Assembly (NCBI GenBank): GCA_016234525.1
Contig: JACRBK010000178.1
Location: forward strand, 1 to 11,078
DNA length: 11,078 nucleotides
From: Chloroflexota bacterium
GTDB taxonomy: Bacteria; Chloroflexota; Anaerolineae; Aggregatilineales; Aggregatilineaceae
Direction: 5' to 3'
Within the stretch, counting starts at the first letter, position 1; every line of letters starts with the position of its first letter. Position numbers and translations under genes: made by a program. Positions 1-6,624 of this stretch are shown one piece after another. The notes beneath the pieces were generated by a model, which saw only the letters and a program-made list of their open reading frames with translations, was not told the DNA's origin and ran no database searches.

Positions 1-1
1 G

Positions 2-343
2 CACCGGGTCGGCATCGTTGATCACGGCGAGATCATCGCCATTGGCACGCAGCCGGAACTGACGCAGATGGTCGGCCAACACGATACGCTGATCCTCAAG
101 GTGCCGGGCGTGACGCCGTCCGTATTAGAAGCGCTGGGCAGCGTGCCGGGCGTGGATAAATGCCTGCACCAGGACGGCGACGACGGCGAAATTCGTCTAT
201 TGGCCGCTGCCGGGCGCTCGGTGCTGCCCGACGCGATCCGCATCATCAACGAGGCGCATCTCAGCCTGAACAGTGTGGAAGTTCACGAGCCGACCCTCGA
301 AGCGGTCTTTTTGCACCTGACCGGGCGCGCGCTGCGGGACTAA
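2..343 (+). CDS. ABC transporter ATP-binding protein, C-terminal part (5' end outside window)
   Basis: This is the C-terminal third of an ABC ATPase that would energise the two permeases that follow. Reading from base 2, the first visible residues (HRVGIVDHGEIIAIGT) match the segment just after the H-loop histidine of ABC ATPases, where 'dRv.ii..G.i...Gt..eL' is typical. Walker A, signature and Walker B lie outside the window. The remaining roughly 90 residues form the accessory C-terminal domain common in ABC-2 type (drug or polymer) exporters, ending in the usual 'LEAVFLHLTGR' motif shortly before the TAA at 341. The stop is 12 nt before the next ATG, so the genes are surely co-transcribed. 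The substrate cannot be read from this fragment. Confidence 0.9.
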   Translation, partial: HRVGIVDHGEIIAIGTQPELTQMVGQHDTLILKVPGVTPSVLEALGSVPGVDKCLHQDGDDGEIRLLAAAGRSVLPDAIRIINEAHLSLNSVEVHEPTLEAVFLHLTGRALRD

Positions 344-355
344 GGGGAAAAACCG

Positions 356-1660
356 ATGATCACAAAACTCTGGGCAATTGCCTGGAAAGATATTTACACC
401 ACGTTTAAAGACCGCAACGCGATGATGTATATGTTTGCGATGCCGCTGGCGCTCAGCCTGATTATCGGCATGGCGTTTGGCGCCAACGGGGATGTTTCGA
501 TTGAACGAGTCCCCGTCGCCGTCGTGAATCACGATCAGGGCATGGAATTCGGCGGCGCAGCGATCAACCTGGGCCAGCAGATCGAGCAGGTTTTTGTCCC
601 CAGTGGTTTTGTTTCCACCGATCAGCAGTATCGAGAGATTTACGCCCTGGTGGACGGCTCCGCCGCGCAGGACGCGGATCAGGCCCGCCAGCAGGTCGAA
701 GATGGCGATCTCGCAGCGGTGATTGTGATCCCGGCGGCGGATTTCAGCCAACAAGCCTTAACAAGCGCCGCCACGCAGCAGATCGAAATTTATTATGACA
801 CCGGGCGCAGTATCGGGCCGAGCATAGTACGCAGCATCGCCAACGGGGTCGTCAACGCGATGAATTCGGTGATCCTGGCGCAGCGCAGCGGCCCGGCAGC
901 GCTGGCGAAATTGGGCGCAGGCCAGAATCAGGACACGCTCGATCAGGCCGTTCAAAAACTCGCCGCGCAAACGATGTCATTGGCGGCAGAAACCCCGATC
1001 CGCGTGCGCGAAGTGGACCTCAAAGGCGAGACGCGCACTCTGGATATGCTGCAATATTTCGCGCCGTCGATGGCGATCTTGTTCATGACCTTCACGATGG
1101 CCAGCGGCGCTTCGGGCATTCTCAACGAACAGCGCGCCTGGACCATGCAGCGTATCATCACCACCCCTACCCCGCGCTGGGGATTCATGGCGGGCAAACT
1201 GGCGGGAACCTATTTGACCGGGCTGGTCCAAATGCTCCTGCTGATCCTGACTACTTCGTTGATCGCGCTGCTGATGGGGCGCGAAAATTCGGTATGGGGA
1301 AACAACGCCATCGGGATCGCGCTGCTGGTGCTGGTGGTCGTCTTTGCCGGGACCAGCCTGGGCATGGTGATCGCGGCGATCTCTAAAACGGCAGAACAAG
1401 CCGCGTCGTACAGCACCGCATCACTGTTCGTATTGGGCATGTTGGGCGGGTCGTTTATTCCGATTGAGAATCTGCCCGACGCGCTGTCGTGGCTGCCCAA
1501 GATCACGCTAAATTATTGGGGCATTCAGGGGTTTTTCGCGCTGTCTTACGATCAAGCGCCCGTCGGAGATATTTTGACCAACCTGCTCGCGCTGGGGGTG
1601 ATGGGCGCGGTGCTGTTCGGGATCAGCCTGTGGCGTTTTAACCGCCGCCTGGACTTTTAA
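356..1660 (+). CDS. ABC-2 type transporter permease (first of a pair)
   Basis: Membrane subunit of an ABC exporter, 434 aa. The architecture is that of the ABC2_membrane_3 / YhgE-like families: a short cytoplasmic N-terminus, one membrane segment (about residues 22-42), a large extracytoplasmic domain (about 45-230), then about five membrane segments (roughly 234-256, 283-307, 317-342, 353-372, 405-426). The cytoplasmic loop after the second segment carries the usual 'NEQRAWTMQRIITTP' coupling-helix motif (257-271), and the charged end is RFNRRLDF. The start follows the purine-rich AAGGGGAAAAA, 12 nt after the ATPase stop. The next permease starts 12 nt after its stop, so the functional pore is probably a heterodimer of the two. 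Substrate unknown; drug, lipid or peptide efflux are all possible. Confidence 0.9.
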   Translation: MITKLWAIAWKDIYTTFKDRNAMMYMFAMPLALSLIIGMAFGANGDVSIERVPVAVVNHDQGMEFGGAAINLGQQIEQVFVPSGFVSTDQQYREIYALVDGSAAQDADQARQQVEDGDLAAVIVIPAADFSQQALTSAATQQIEIYYDTGRSIGPSIVRSIANGVVNAMNSVILAQRSGPAALAKLGAGQNQDTLDQAVQKLAAQTMSLAAETPIRVREVDLKGETRTLDMLQYFAPSMAILFMTFTMASGASGILNEQRAWTMQRIITTPTPRWGFMAGKLAGTYLTGLVQMLLLILTTSLIALLMGRENSVWGNNAIGIALLVLVVVFAGTSLGMVIAAISKTAEQAASYSTASLFVLGMLGGSFIPIENLPDALSWLPKITLNYWGIQGFFALSYDQAPVGDILTNLLALGVMGAVLFGISLWRFNRRLDF

Positions 1661-1672
1661 GGGAAAGAAGCC

Positions 1673-2932
1673 ATGCGACACCTGTGGATTGTAGCCTCAA
1701 ATGTCCTGCTGATCGCCTCTAAAGAGCGGATCACGTTCCTGATCGGCCTGCTGATGCCCGCCGCCATGATGCTGCTGTTGGGTGTAGCGATGGGTGGTGA
1801 TATGGACAGCACGACGATCACGATTGATGTGCTGGACGAAGATCAGAGTATGCTTTCGGCGCAGATGATCGAGATTCTGCGTGCCGAACTCGAAGCCGAT
1901 GATTCGTTCCGAGTGTGCGCCTATGGCGGCAAAATTGCGAGCGAATGCGATCTGGATAACGATCTCGCGCCGGACGGCTGGCGCAGCACCGCCGATTCGC
2001 GCCTGGAAGATACCGACTCGTTTGGCGCGATTATCATCGAAGCCGGATTCGGCGCAGAACTCAGTGCCGGGCAGGCGGTCAATGTCATCTACAAGAGCAG
2101 CGGCAATCTCTCCGCACCGACGCTAGCCCGCCAGAAGATCGATGCTGCCGTGAGCCGCATGAGCGGATCGGTGGCGATTGCGAATCTCGTGATCGAGGTG
2201 GCGGCGGAGGAATTCGGCACGCTGGCAGAGGGCAGTCCCGAACGCGCCGCCGCGTTTGACTCCGTGCGCGCCGAGATCGAAACCGCCTGGGAACAGCGTC
2301 CGATCCTCGTGAGCAGCCAGGGGACTAAAGGACAAACCTCCCGTCTGGGATTCAACCAGAGCGGTCCCGGCATCGCGGTGATGTTCGTGATGATGTTTAT
2401 GCTCAACGCCTCGACCATGTTGATCTCAGAGCGCGAACAGGGCACCTTGCAGCGATTGTTCACCCTGCCGATACGCCGGGGAACCATTCTCGCGGGCAAG
2501 CTGCTCGGCCAATACCTGTTCGGTGTGACGCAGTTTGTCGTGTTGATCGGCGTGGGCGCGGCGATGGGTGTGGAATGGGGCGGCAACGTGATCGGGATCG
2601 CGCTGATCGTGCTGATCTTCCCCTTCACATCAACCGCGCTGGGGTTGGCCCTGGCGACTATCGTCCGCACCTCGGCGCAGGCGAACAATATCAGCACCCT
2701 GATGGGCCTGACCCTCGCGCCGCTGGGCGGGGCGTGGTGGCCCCTGGAGATCGTGCCGGACTTAATGAAAACTATCGGGCATATTTCCCCAATTGCCTGG
2801 GCGATGGACGCCTTTCAGGAGATGATGTTTTACGGCGGCGGCGTGGTCGATATTCTGCCGATGATGGGCGCGCTGATCGGCATGGCGGCGCTGCTGGTGG
2901 CGTTTGGCGTGTGGAATTTCCGGTACGAGTAA
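1673..2932 (+). CDS. ABC-2 type transporter permease (second of a pair)
   Basis: Second membrane subunit of the same ABC exporter, 419 aa, with the same plan as its neighbour: one N-terminal membrane segment (about 20-41), a large extracytoplasmic domain (about 45-228), then a group of membrane segments from about 231 to 413. The coupling-loop motif SEREQGTLQRLFTLP (252-266) matches ABC-2 permeases. The outer domain holds two cysteines, C82 and C92, ten residues apart, which the partner permease lacks; they could form a disulfide, but this is inference. GGGAAAG lies just before the ATG at 1673. It is the last gene of the ATPase-permease-permease operon; a repeat-rich gap follows. The two permeases are similar in layout but clearly diverged, consistent with a heterodimer. 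Confidence 0.9.
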   Translation: MRHLWIVASNVLLIASKERITFLIGLLMPAAMMLLLGVAMGGDMDSTTITIDVLDEDQSMLSAQMIEILRAELEADDSFRVCAYGGKIASECDLDNDLAPDGWRSTADSRLEDTDSFGAIIIEAGFGAELSAGQAVNVIYKSSGNLSAPTLARQKIDAAVSRMSGSVAIANLVIEVAAEEFGTLAEGSPERAAAFDSVRAEIETAWEQRPILVSSQGTKGQTSRLGFNQSGPGIAVMFVMMFMLNASTMLISEREQGTLQRLFTLPIRRGTILAGKLLGQYLFGVTQFVVLIGVGAAMGVEWGGNVIGIALIVLIFPFTSTALGLALATIVRTSAQANNISTLMGLTLAPLGGAWWPLEIVPDLMKTIGHISPIAWAMDAFQEMMFYGGGVVDILPMMGALIGMAALLVAFGVWNFRYE

Positions 2933-2937
2933 AATAT

Positions 2938-3060
2938 ACCCCTATCCCCCTTGCCCCCCTTTCCCCGCTGCGCAGAGAAAGGGGGAGGACTGGCTTCTTT
3001 CGGGGCGCGGTGACACCGTTTTCTTACACAAACCCGGTAGGGGGTGGGGTCGTTCTTACT
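2938..3060. repeat. Intergenic C-tract/G-tract hairpin repeat element (copy 1)
   Basis: The 205-nt gap between 2932 and 3138 begins with pyrimidine-rich C tracts followed by G tracts. It contains a perfect 9-bp inverted repeat, CCCCCTTTC at 2955-2963 and GAAAGGGGG at 2977-2985, with a 13-nt loop. There is further G-rich sequence at 3034-3050. A similar mosaic occurs at 4136-4275. Such boilerplate is commonly dispersed in gaps of large environmental bacterial genomes. The hairpin lies 22 nt after the permease stop and could help end transcription or protect the mRNA end, though it lacks a T tract. Confidence 0.6.
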
Positions 3061-3084
3061 CTCGCCGCGCGGGGGACACTGCGC

Positions 3085-3090
3085 TATACT
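3085..3090 (+). promoter_or_regulatory. Possible -10 element for the M29 peptidase gene
   Basis: TATACT at 3085-3090 fits five of six positions of the sigma70 -10 consensus and lies 48 nt before the ATG at 3138, beyond the repeat element. I see no convincing -35 at the right distance, so this is a weak call. The ribosome site is also weak: purine-rich AAAGAGAAAGTGAG at 3119-3132. Confidence 0.3.
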
Positions 3091-3137
3091 TGCCCCTGTT
3101 GGAATAATAATCGTTTAGAAAGAGAAAGTGAGTAAAA

Positions 3138-4127
3138 ATGACTTATCCCCGTTGGGTTGAAAATATCGTGGACGTGTGTATGGCGATCCGGCCCGGCGAA
3201 AAAGTGCTGCTGATCACCGACGAGCCGATGGCGATTATGCGCCAGCAGTTAGTCGAGCGGATCGCAGAAGTGGGCGTCGCGGAAATGTGGTCCTACACCG
3301 TGCCCGATGCGACCCGCCCTCTGCCTCATTATCCGGCAGCACTGTATGATCTGGTGACGAAGGTGGATGTGGTGTTGATCTTCGAACACCGCCGCAATCC
3401 CGAAATCGAAACCCCGCGCGCGCTCGAAATGGTGCAGGCGATTGAAAGTGGTGAGGCGCGTTTTGCATCTGGCCCCATGATCAACCCCAGCATTCTCGAA
3501 CACGAACTGAGCGCCGATTACCAGCATATCGCCATGCTGACCAACCGCCTGGGCGATCAACTCGATGGGCGTTCGCATGTGCGTGTGACAACTAAACTCG
3601 GCACCGACCTTGAAATGGACATCACCGGGCGAAAAGTGATGCGCGATACGGGCCTGTTCCACTTACCGCGCCAACATGGCAATCTGCCCGCCGGAGAATG
3701 TTTCGTCGCCCCGATTGAAGATCGTACTAACGGCGTATTCGTCGTGGATAAATCCTACCCCGGCATTTTGATCGAAGAACCGATCCGGCTGACGGTAGAG
3801 CGTGGGCGCGTCGTCAAAATCGATGGCGGGCGTGAAGCGCAGCGTTTGACCGAGATCATCACCGAGGGCGAGCGCAAACCCTACGGCGAAGGCTGCCGCG
3901 TGGTCTGCGAATTGGGCATCGGCACGAATCCCAACGCGCGGCTGCAAGGTAATGTTTTAACCGATGAAAAAGTGATGGGAACGGTACATATCGCCATCGG
4001 CCTGAACGCGCTGGAAAGTTACGGCGGCCAAAACCGCGCGCCGATCCACCTGGACGGCGTGATCGGTGGGCCGACGCTGGTCGTCGATGGCAAAACGTTG
4101 ATCAAAAACGGCGATTACCGGGTCTAA
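3138..4127 (+). CDS. M29-family metallopeptidase-like protein (aminopeptidase or NicX-like)
   Basis: 329-aa soluble protein, without signal peptide or membrane segment, of the M29 (thermophilic aminopeptidase, AmpS/AmpT) superfamily. The metal-binding set is recognisable in order: E187 in LPAGE, E258 in CELGIGTN, E277 and H284 in DEKVMGTVHIAIG, then H304 and D306 in HLDG. In AmpS-type enzymes these residues hold a two-metal centre that removes N-terminal residues from peptides. The N-terminal half (1-140) is the Rossmann-like domain of the family. It is shorter than classical M29 aminopeptidases (about 400 aa). The same fold includes 2,5-dihydroxypyridine dioxygenase (NicX), a mononuclear iron enzyme using equivalent His/His/Asp ligands, so the reaction cannot be fixed by sequence alone; retention of the glutamates favours a peptidase. 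It stands alone between two repeat-filled gaps. Confidence 0.85.
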   Translation: MTYPRWVENIVDVCMAIRPGEKVLLITDEPMAIMRQQLVERIAEVGVAEMWSYTVPDATRPLPHYPAALYDLVTKVDVVLIFEHRRNPEIETPRALEMVQAIESGEARFASGPMINPSILEHELSADYQHIAMLTNRLGDQLDGRSHVRVTTKLGTDLEMDITGRKVMRDTGLFHLPRQHGNLPAGECFVAPIEDRTNGVFVVDKSYPGILIEEPIRLTVERGRVVKIDGGREAQRLTEIITEGERKPYGEGCRVVCELGIGTNPNARLQGNVLTDEKVMGTVHIAIGLNALESYGGQNRAPIHLDGVIGGPTLVVDGKTLIKNGDYRV

Positions 4128-4135
4128 ACGACTTC

Positions 4136-4275
4136 ACCCCCTCCCCCCTCTCCAACTGTGTTGGAGAGGGGACCGCAGTCGACCCGGTGTTGTAGGGGCG
4201 CTGCTTTCCGCGCCCGGTCTTTCATCTCTCCACCAGCGAAGCGCAGTGGGGAGGGGATGTAGGGGGCGGGGCCGC
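4136..4275. repeat. Intergenic C-tract/G-tract repeat mosaic (copy 2)
   Basis: Most of the 206-nt gap between the M29 and SDR genes is a mosaic of hairpins. It includes the 12-bp one at 4145-4171, GGGCGC/GCGCCC around TGCTTTCC near 4196-4215, and CTCTCCAC paired with GTGGGGAG near 4225-4255. It ends in G-rich sequence complementary to the C-rich start. The style matches the element at 2938-3060. I see no coding sequence in it. Confidence 0.6.
4145..4171. repeat. Perfect 12-bp inverted repeat after the M29 gene
   Basis: CCCCTCTCCAAC (4145-4156) and GTTGGAGAGGGG (4160-4171) are exact reverse complements around a 3-nt TGT loop. The hairpin starts 17 nt after the M29 stop codon. It lacks a T tract on either strand, so it is more likely a dispersed hairpin element with an mRNA-end role than a classical terminator. 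Confidence 0.7.
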
Positions 4276-4279
4276 TTTT

Positions 4280-4311
4280 GCTGATAGCTGAAGGCTGACG
4301 GCTGATAGCTG
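4280..4311. repeat. GCTGANN heptanucleotide tandem repeat (copy 1)
   Basis: Four full heptamers of consensus GCTGANN and a final GCTG run without interruption from 4280 to 4311, preceded by GCTTTT. The 7-nt period is exact. A second array with the same GCTTTT lead-in is at 10973-11004. Such degenerate heptad arrays are found dispersed in bacterial intergenic DNA. Confidence 0.8.
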
Positions 4312-4333
4312 TATTTCACGGGAGAACACATCT

Positions 4334-5320
4334 ATGATCACCGCGCTGGTTACCGGGGGAACAGGCTTTGTCGGATCACATATCGCGCGCGCGCTGGCTG
4401 AAAAAGGCTATCAGGTGCGGATTCTGCGCCGCACGACCAGCCGCCTGGACGCCGTCGCGAACATCGACTGTGAGCATATGATCGGCGACGTCAACGACTA
4501 TGAGTCGCTGCTGGCGGCGATGGACGGTATCGACTGGGTGTTTCATGTCGCTGCTATTGCGGACTATTGGCGCAGCGACCCGGCGCACATTTACCACGTG
4601 AACGTCGACGGCACGCACGAAGTGCTGCGGGCGGCCAAAGCCAAAGGCGTCAAGCGAGTGATCTTCACCAGCAGCGCTGCCTCGATGGGTTATGCCGACA
4701 GGCTGCATCCGGTGAATGAAAACGTGCGTTTTAATTGGGATCAGCACCTCACGCCCTACGGTCACAGCAAATTTTTGGCGGAAGCCGAAGTTTACCGGGC
4801 GATCCGCGAAGGGCTGGACTGCGTGATCCTCAACCCCGCTGTGATCATCGGGCCGGGTGATCTGAACCAGATTTCGAGCAGTGTCGTGTTAGAAATGGCG
4901 CGCGGGCATGTTCCCCCCACCCTGCCGCCGGGCGGAACCACCGTGATCGATGTGCGGGATGTAGCGGCGGCGCATATCGCGGCGGCAGAGCGCGGGCGCA
5001 CTGGCGAACGTTATTTGCTTGGCGCGGTCGATGTGACCCACAAAGCCTGGACCCGGCTCACCGCGCAAGCCGTAGGCCGGACGATGCGCGATCTGGTCGT
5101 GCTGCCAGACTGGGCGTTGTATCTGCTGGCGGAAGTGGTTGATCCGCTGCGCCGGTTGGGAATCCCGATCCCGATGGAAGGGAATCAACTCAAGCTCAGC
5201 ACGCGCATGATGTTTTTCGACTGCCAAAAATCCTGGCGCGAACTGGGTGAGCCGCGCATCCCGATCCAGCAAAGCCTGCGCGATACCTATGAATGGTACC
5301 AGGCACACGGCGATATATAA
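4334..5320 (+). CDS. NAD(P)-dependent epimerase/dehydratase (extended SDR)
   Basis: 328-aa oxidoreductase of the extended short-chain dehydrogenase/reductase family. The Rossmann dinucleotide motif is at the very N-terminus (TGGTGFVG, with G8, G11 and G14). The catalytic residues are visible: S113/S114 in FTSSAA and the YxxxK pair Y142 and K146 in PYGHSK. The NPAVIIGPGD segment (167-176) is typical of the dihydroflavonol reductase / HpnA-like branch, which acts on NAD(P)-linked sugar or isoprenoid-like substrates. No membrane segment or signal is seen. GGGAG at 4319-4323 serves as ribosome site for the ATG at 4334. No hopanoid or sugar-nucleotide genes are visible beside it, so the substrate is open. 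Confidence 0.88.
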   Translation: MITALVTGGTGFVGSHIARALAEKGYQVRILRRTTSRLDAVANIDCEHMIGDVNDYESLLAAMDGIDWVFHVAAIADYWRSDPAHIYHVNVDGTHEVLRAAKAKGVKRVIFTSSAASMGYADRLHPVNENVRFNWDQHLTPYGHSKFLAEAEVYRAIREGLDCVILNPAVIIGPGDLNQISSSVVLEMARGHVPPTLPPGGTTVIDVRDVAAAHIAAAERGRTGERYLLGAVDVTHKAWTRLTAQAVGRTMRDLVVLPDWALYLLAEVVDPLRRLGIPIPMEGNQLKLSTRMMFFDCQKSWRELGEPRIPIQQSLRDTYEWYQAHGDI

Positions 5321-5354
5321 CCCAGACTTCCCCTGTTAAATTAACTCCGGCGTT

Positions 5355-5374
5355 TCAGCGGTGCACACCGCTGA
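5355..5374. terminator. Hairpin after the SDR gene (possible weak terminator)
   Basis: CAGCGGTG (5356-5363) and CACCGCTG (5366-5373) are perfect arms, extended by a T-A pair at 5355/5374. The hairpin is 35 nt after the SDR stop and only 27 nt before the -35 of the next promoter. The sequence after it is only mildly T-rich (GCTTTCGCC, then ATTTTTATG further on), so termination strength is uncertain. It would separate SDR transcription from the metal operon. Confidence 0.4.
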
Positions 5375-5400
5375 GCTTTCGCCTTGTCTGATTTTTATGT

Positions 5401-5428
5401 TTGACATGATAAATATATTCGCTATAAT
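5401..5428 (+). promoter_or_regulatory. Consensus sigma70-type promoter of the oxidase-ZIP operon
   Basis: TTGACA at 5401-5406 and TATAAT at 5423-5428 both match the consensus perfectly, with a 16-nt AT-rich spacer. This is the best promoter in the window. The predicted transcription start, near 5435-5437, falls directly at the edge of the palindrome at 5439-5454. A promoter this strong with an overlapping operator is the usual layout of a tightly repressed gene. Confidence 0.8.
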
Positions 5429-5438
5429 CATATTTAAG

Positions 5439-5454
5439 TTTAGACGAGCCTAAA
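5439..5454. promoter_or_regulatory. Palindromic operator resembling a DtxR/MntR-family metalloregulator box
   Basis: TTTAGACGAGCCTAAA is a palindrome with half-sites TTTAGRC around a 2-nt centre and one mismatched pair; two more A-T pairs extend it on each side. The TTAGGC/TTTAGG-type half-site followed by its inverse is the pattern of the DtxR/IdeR/MntR/SirR family, repressors that bind DNA when loaded with Fe(II) or Mn(II). It lies about 10 nt after the -10 box, over the predicted start of transcription, where a bound repressor would block initiation. The downstream genes encode a copper oxidase and a metal transporter, which fits metal control. The regulator gene is not in the window. Confidence 0.6.
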
Positions 5455-5472
5455 TTTGAGGCAATCATTGTA

Positions 5473-6624
5473 ATGAAACAAGCAGTCACCTCACGACGAC
5501 GGTTTTTACTCGGTATTCTGGGTGCAGCGGGCGCAACTATCGCCGCACGAGTCGCCGATCAAGGCGATTCCCCCTCGCCTCAGCGCCAATACGGCGGGGG
5601 AACCTCTCACGATATTCATTCGGGCGCGCTGTTTGGCACAGTGGGCGAAGTCGACCATATGCGCAACGGCTTTCACCCGTCCGACATCCTGACCGACTTT
5701 AACACCGGGGATCGGGTGTATGAAGAAGATGGGCGCACCGTGCGCGAATTTGATCTGGTGGCGCTTGACAAAGAAGTGGAGATCGCACCAGGACTCTTTT
5801 TCCCCGCCTGGACGTATAACGGGCGGATTCCAGGTCCGACGATCCGCGCCACCGAGGGTGATCTGGTGCGCGTTAAATTTGTGAATGCGGGCAGCCATCC
5901 TCACACCATCCATTTTCACGGCATCCACCCGGCAGCGATGGACGGCGTCCCGATCAGCGCCAAAATGGCGGGCATGTCCGCCAAACTGACCGGACCCGGC
6001 CATATCCAGCCGGGCGAAACTTTTACCTATGAATTTATCGCGGAGCCGTTCGGCTGCCATCTGTATCACTGCCACGCGATCCCGCTCAAGCGCCATATTC
6101 ACAAAGGGCTGTACGGGGCGTTTATCATCGATCCCAAAGAAGGGCGGCCCCCCGCGCGCGAAATGGTGATGGTGATGAATGCGTTTGACACCAACTTCGA
6201 TAACGAAAACGAAGTCTACGCGGTCAACTCCATCGCCTTCGCCTACAACAACGATCCCATTCCGCTCAAAATGAACGAGTTGGTGCGGATCTATCTGGTC
6301 AATCTGACCGAGTTTGACCTGATCAACTCGCTGCACCTCCATGCGAACTTTTTCGACTATTACGATCACGGCACCACGCTGGAACCCACGCTGCGCCGGG
6401 TGGATACGGTGACCCAATGCCAGGGACAGCGCGGCATTCTGGAGTTTCAGTACCGGTATCCCGGCATGTTTATGTTCCACGCCCACCAGAGCGAGTTTGC
6501 CGATTTGGGCTGGATGGGCATGTTCCATGTGAGTGAAGACGGCGTGGCAGTGATTCCTGACGACGAAGACGGCGCGGCAGTCAAGCCCGCCGGGGAAGAG
6601 ACAACAGCCCATGGCGACCACTAA
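5473..6624 (+). CDS. Two-domain multicopper oxidase, Tat-exported
   Basis: 383-aa copper oxidase. A Tat signal (SRRRFLLG at 7-14, then a hydrophobic stretch to about 28) sends it, folded, across the membrane. Two cupredoxin domains follow (about 85-222 and 229-354). All eight histidines of a trinuclear copper cluster are present as four HxH pairs: H147/H149, H199/H201, H288/H290 and H336/H338. Type 1 copper ligands are in domain 1 only: H144, C200 and H208, with L213 where nitrite reductases have the axial Met; domain 2 has HAH instead of HCH. This is the type C two-domain layout, which is expected to work as a trimer reducing O2. Leu as axial residue usually means a high-potential site, suited to metal or phenol oxidation. 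NirK-type nitrite reduction is unlikely because the eight-His cluster is intact. GAGG at 5458-5461 precedes the start. It overlaps the ZIP gene by 14 nt. Confidence 0.88.
   Translation: MKQAVTSRRRFLLGILGAAGATIAARVADQGDSPSPQRQYGGGTSHDIHSGALFGTVGEVDHMRNGFHPSDILTDFNTGDRVYEEDGRTVREFDLVALDKEVEIAPGLFFPAWTYNGRIPGPTIRATEGDLVRVKFVNAGSHPHTIHFHGIHPAAMDGVPISAKMAGMSAKLTGPGHIQPGETFTYEFIAEPFGCHLYHCHAIPLKRHIHKGLYGAFIIDPKEGRPPAREMVMVMNAFDTNFDNENEVYAVNSIAFAYNNDPIPLKMNELVRIYLVNLTEFDLINSLHLHANFFDYYDHGTTLEPTLRRVDTVTQCQGQRGILEFQYRYPGMFMFHAHQSEFADLGWMGMFHVSEDGVAVIPDDEDGAAVKPAGEETTAHGDH

Noticed and set aside
2575..3135. Open frames on + running from the second permease into the repeat gap (also 2904-3107)
   Set aside because: They overlap the permease in another frame and then translate the C/G-tract repeat; the product is low-complexity Pro/Arg/Gly sequence.
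4280..4311. CRISPR-like array from the short repeats
   Set aside because: The units are contiguous 7-mers without spacers, and no cas genes are present.
4134..4331. Open frame on - in the gap before the SDR gene
   Set aside because: It lies entirely in repeat mosaic and heptad array; the composition is typical of spurious repeat translations.
5506..6621. Long open frame (371 codons) on the - strand opposite the multicopper oxidase
   Set aside because: It is a mirror of a GC-rich gene whose + strand frame has all copper ligands, a Tat signal, promoter and ribosome site. The antisense product is His/Arg-rich with no domain.
5473..6624. Copper nitrite reductase (NirK)
   Set aside because: NirK has only three type 2 His ligands; this protein keeps four HxH pairs for a trinuclear cluster and lacks the axial Met, so an O2-reducing oxidase is more likely.
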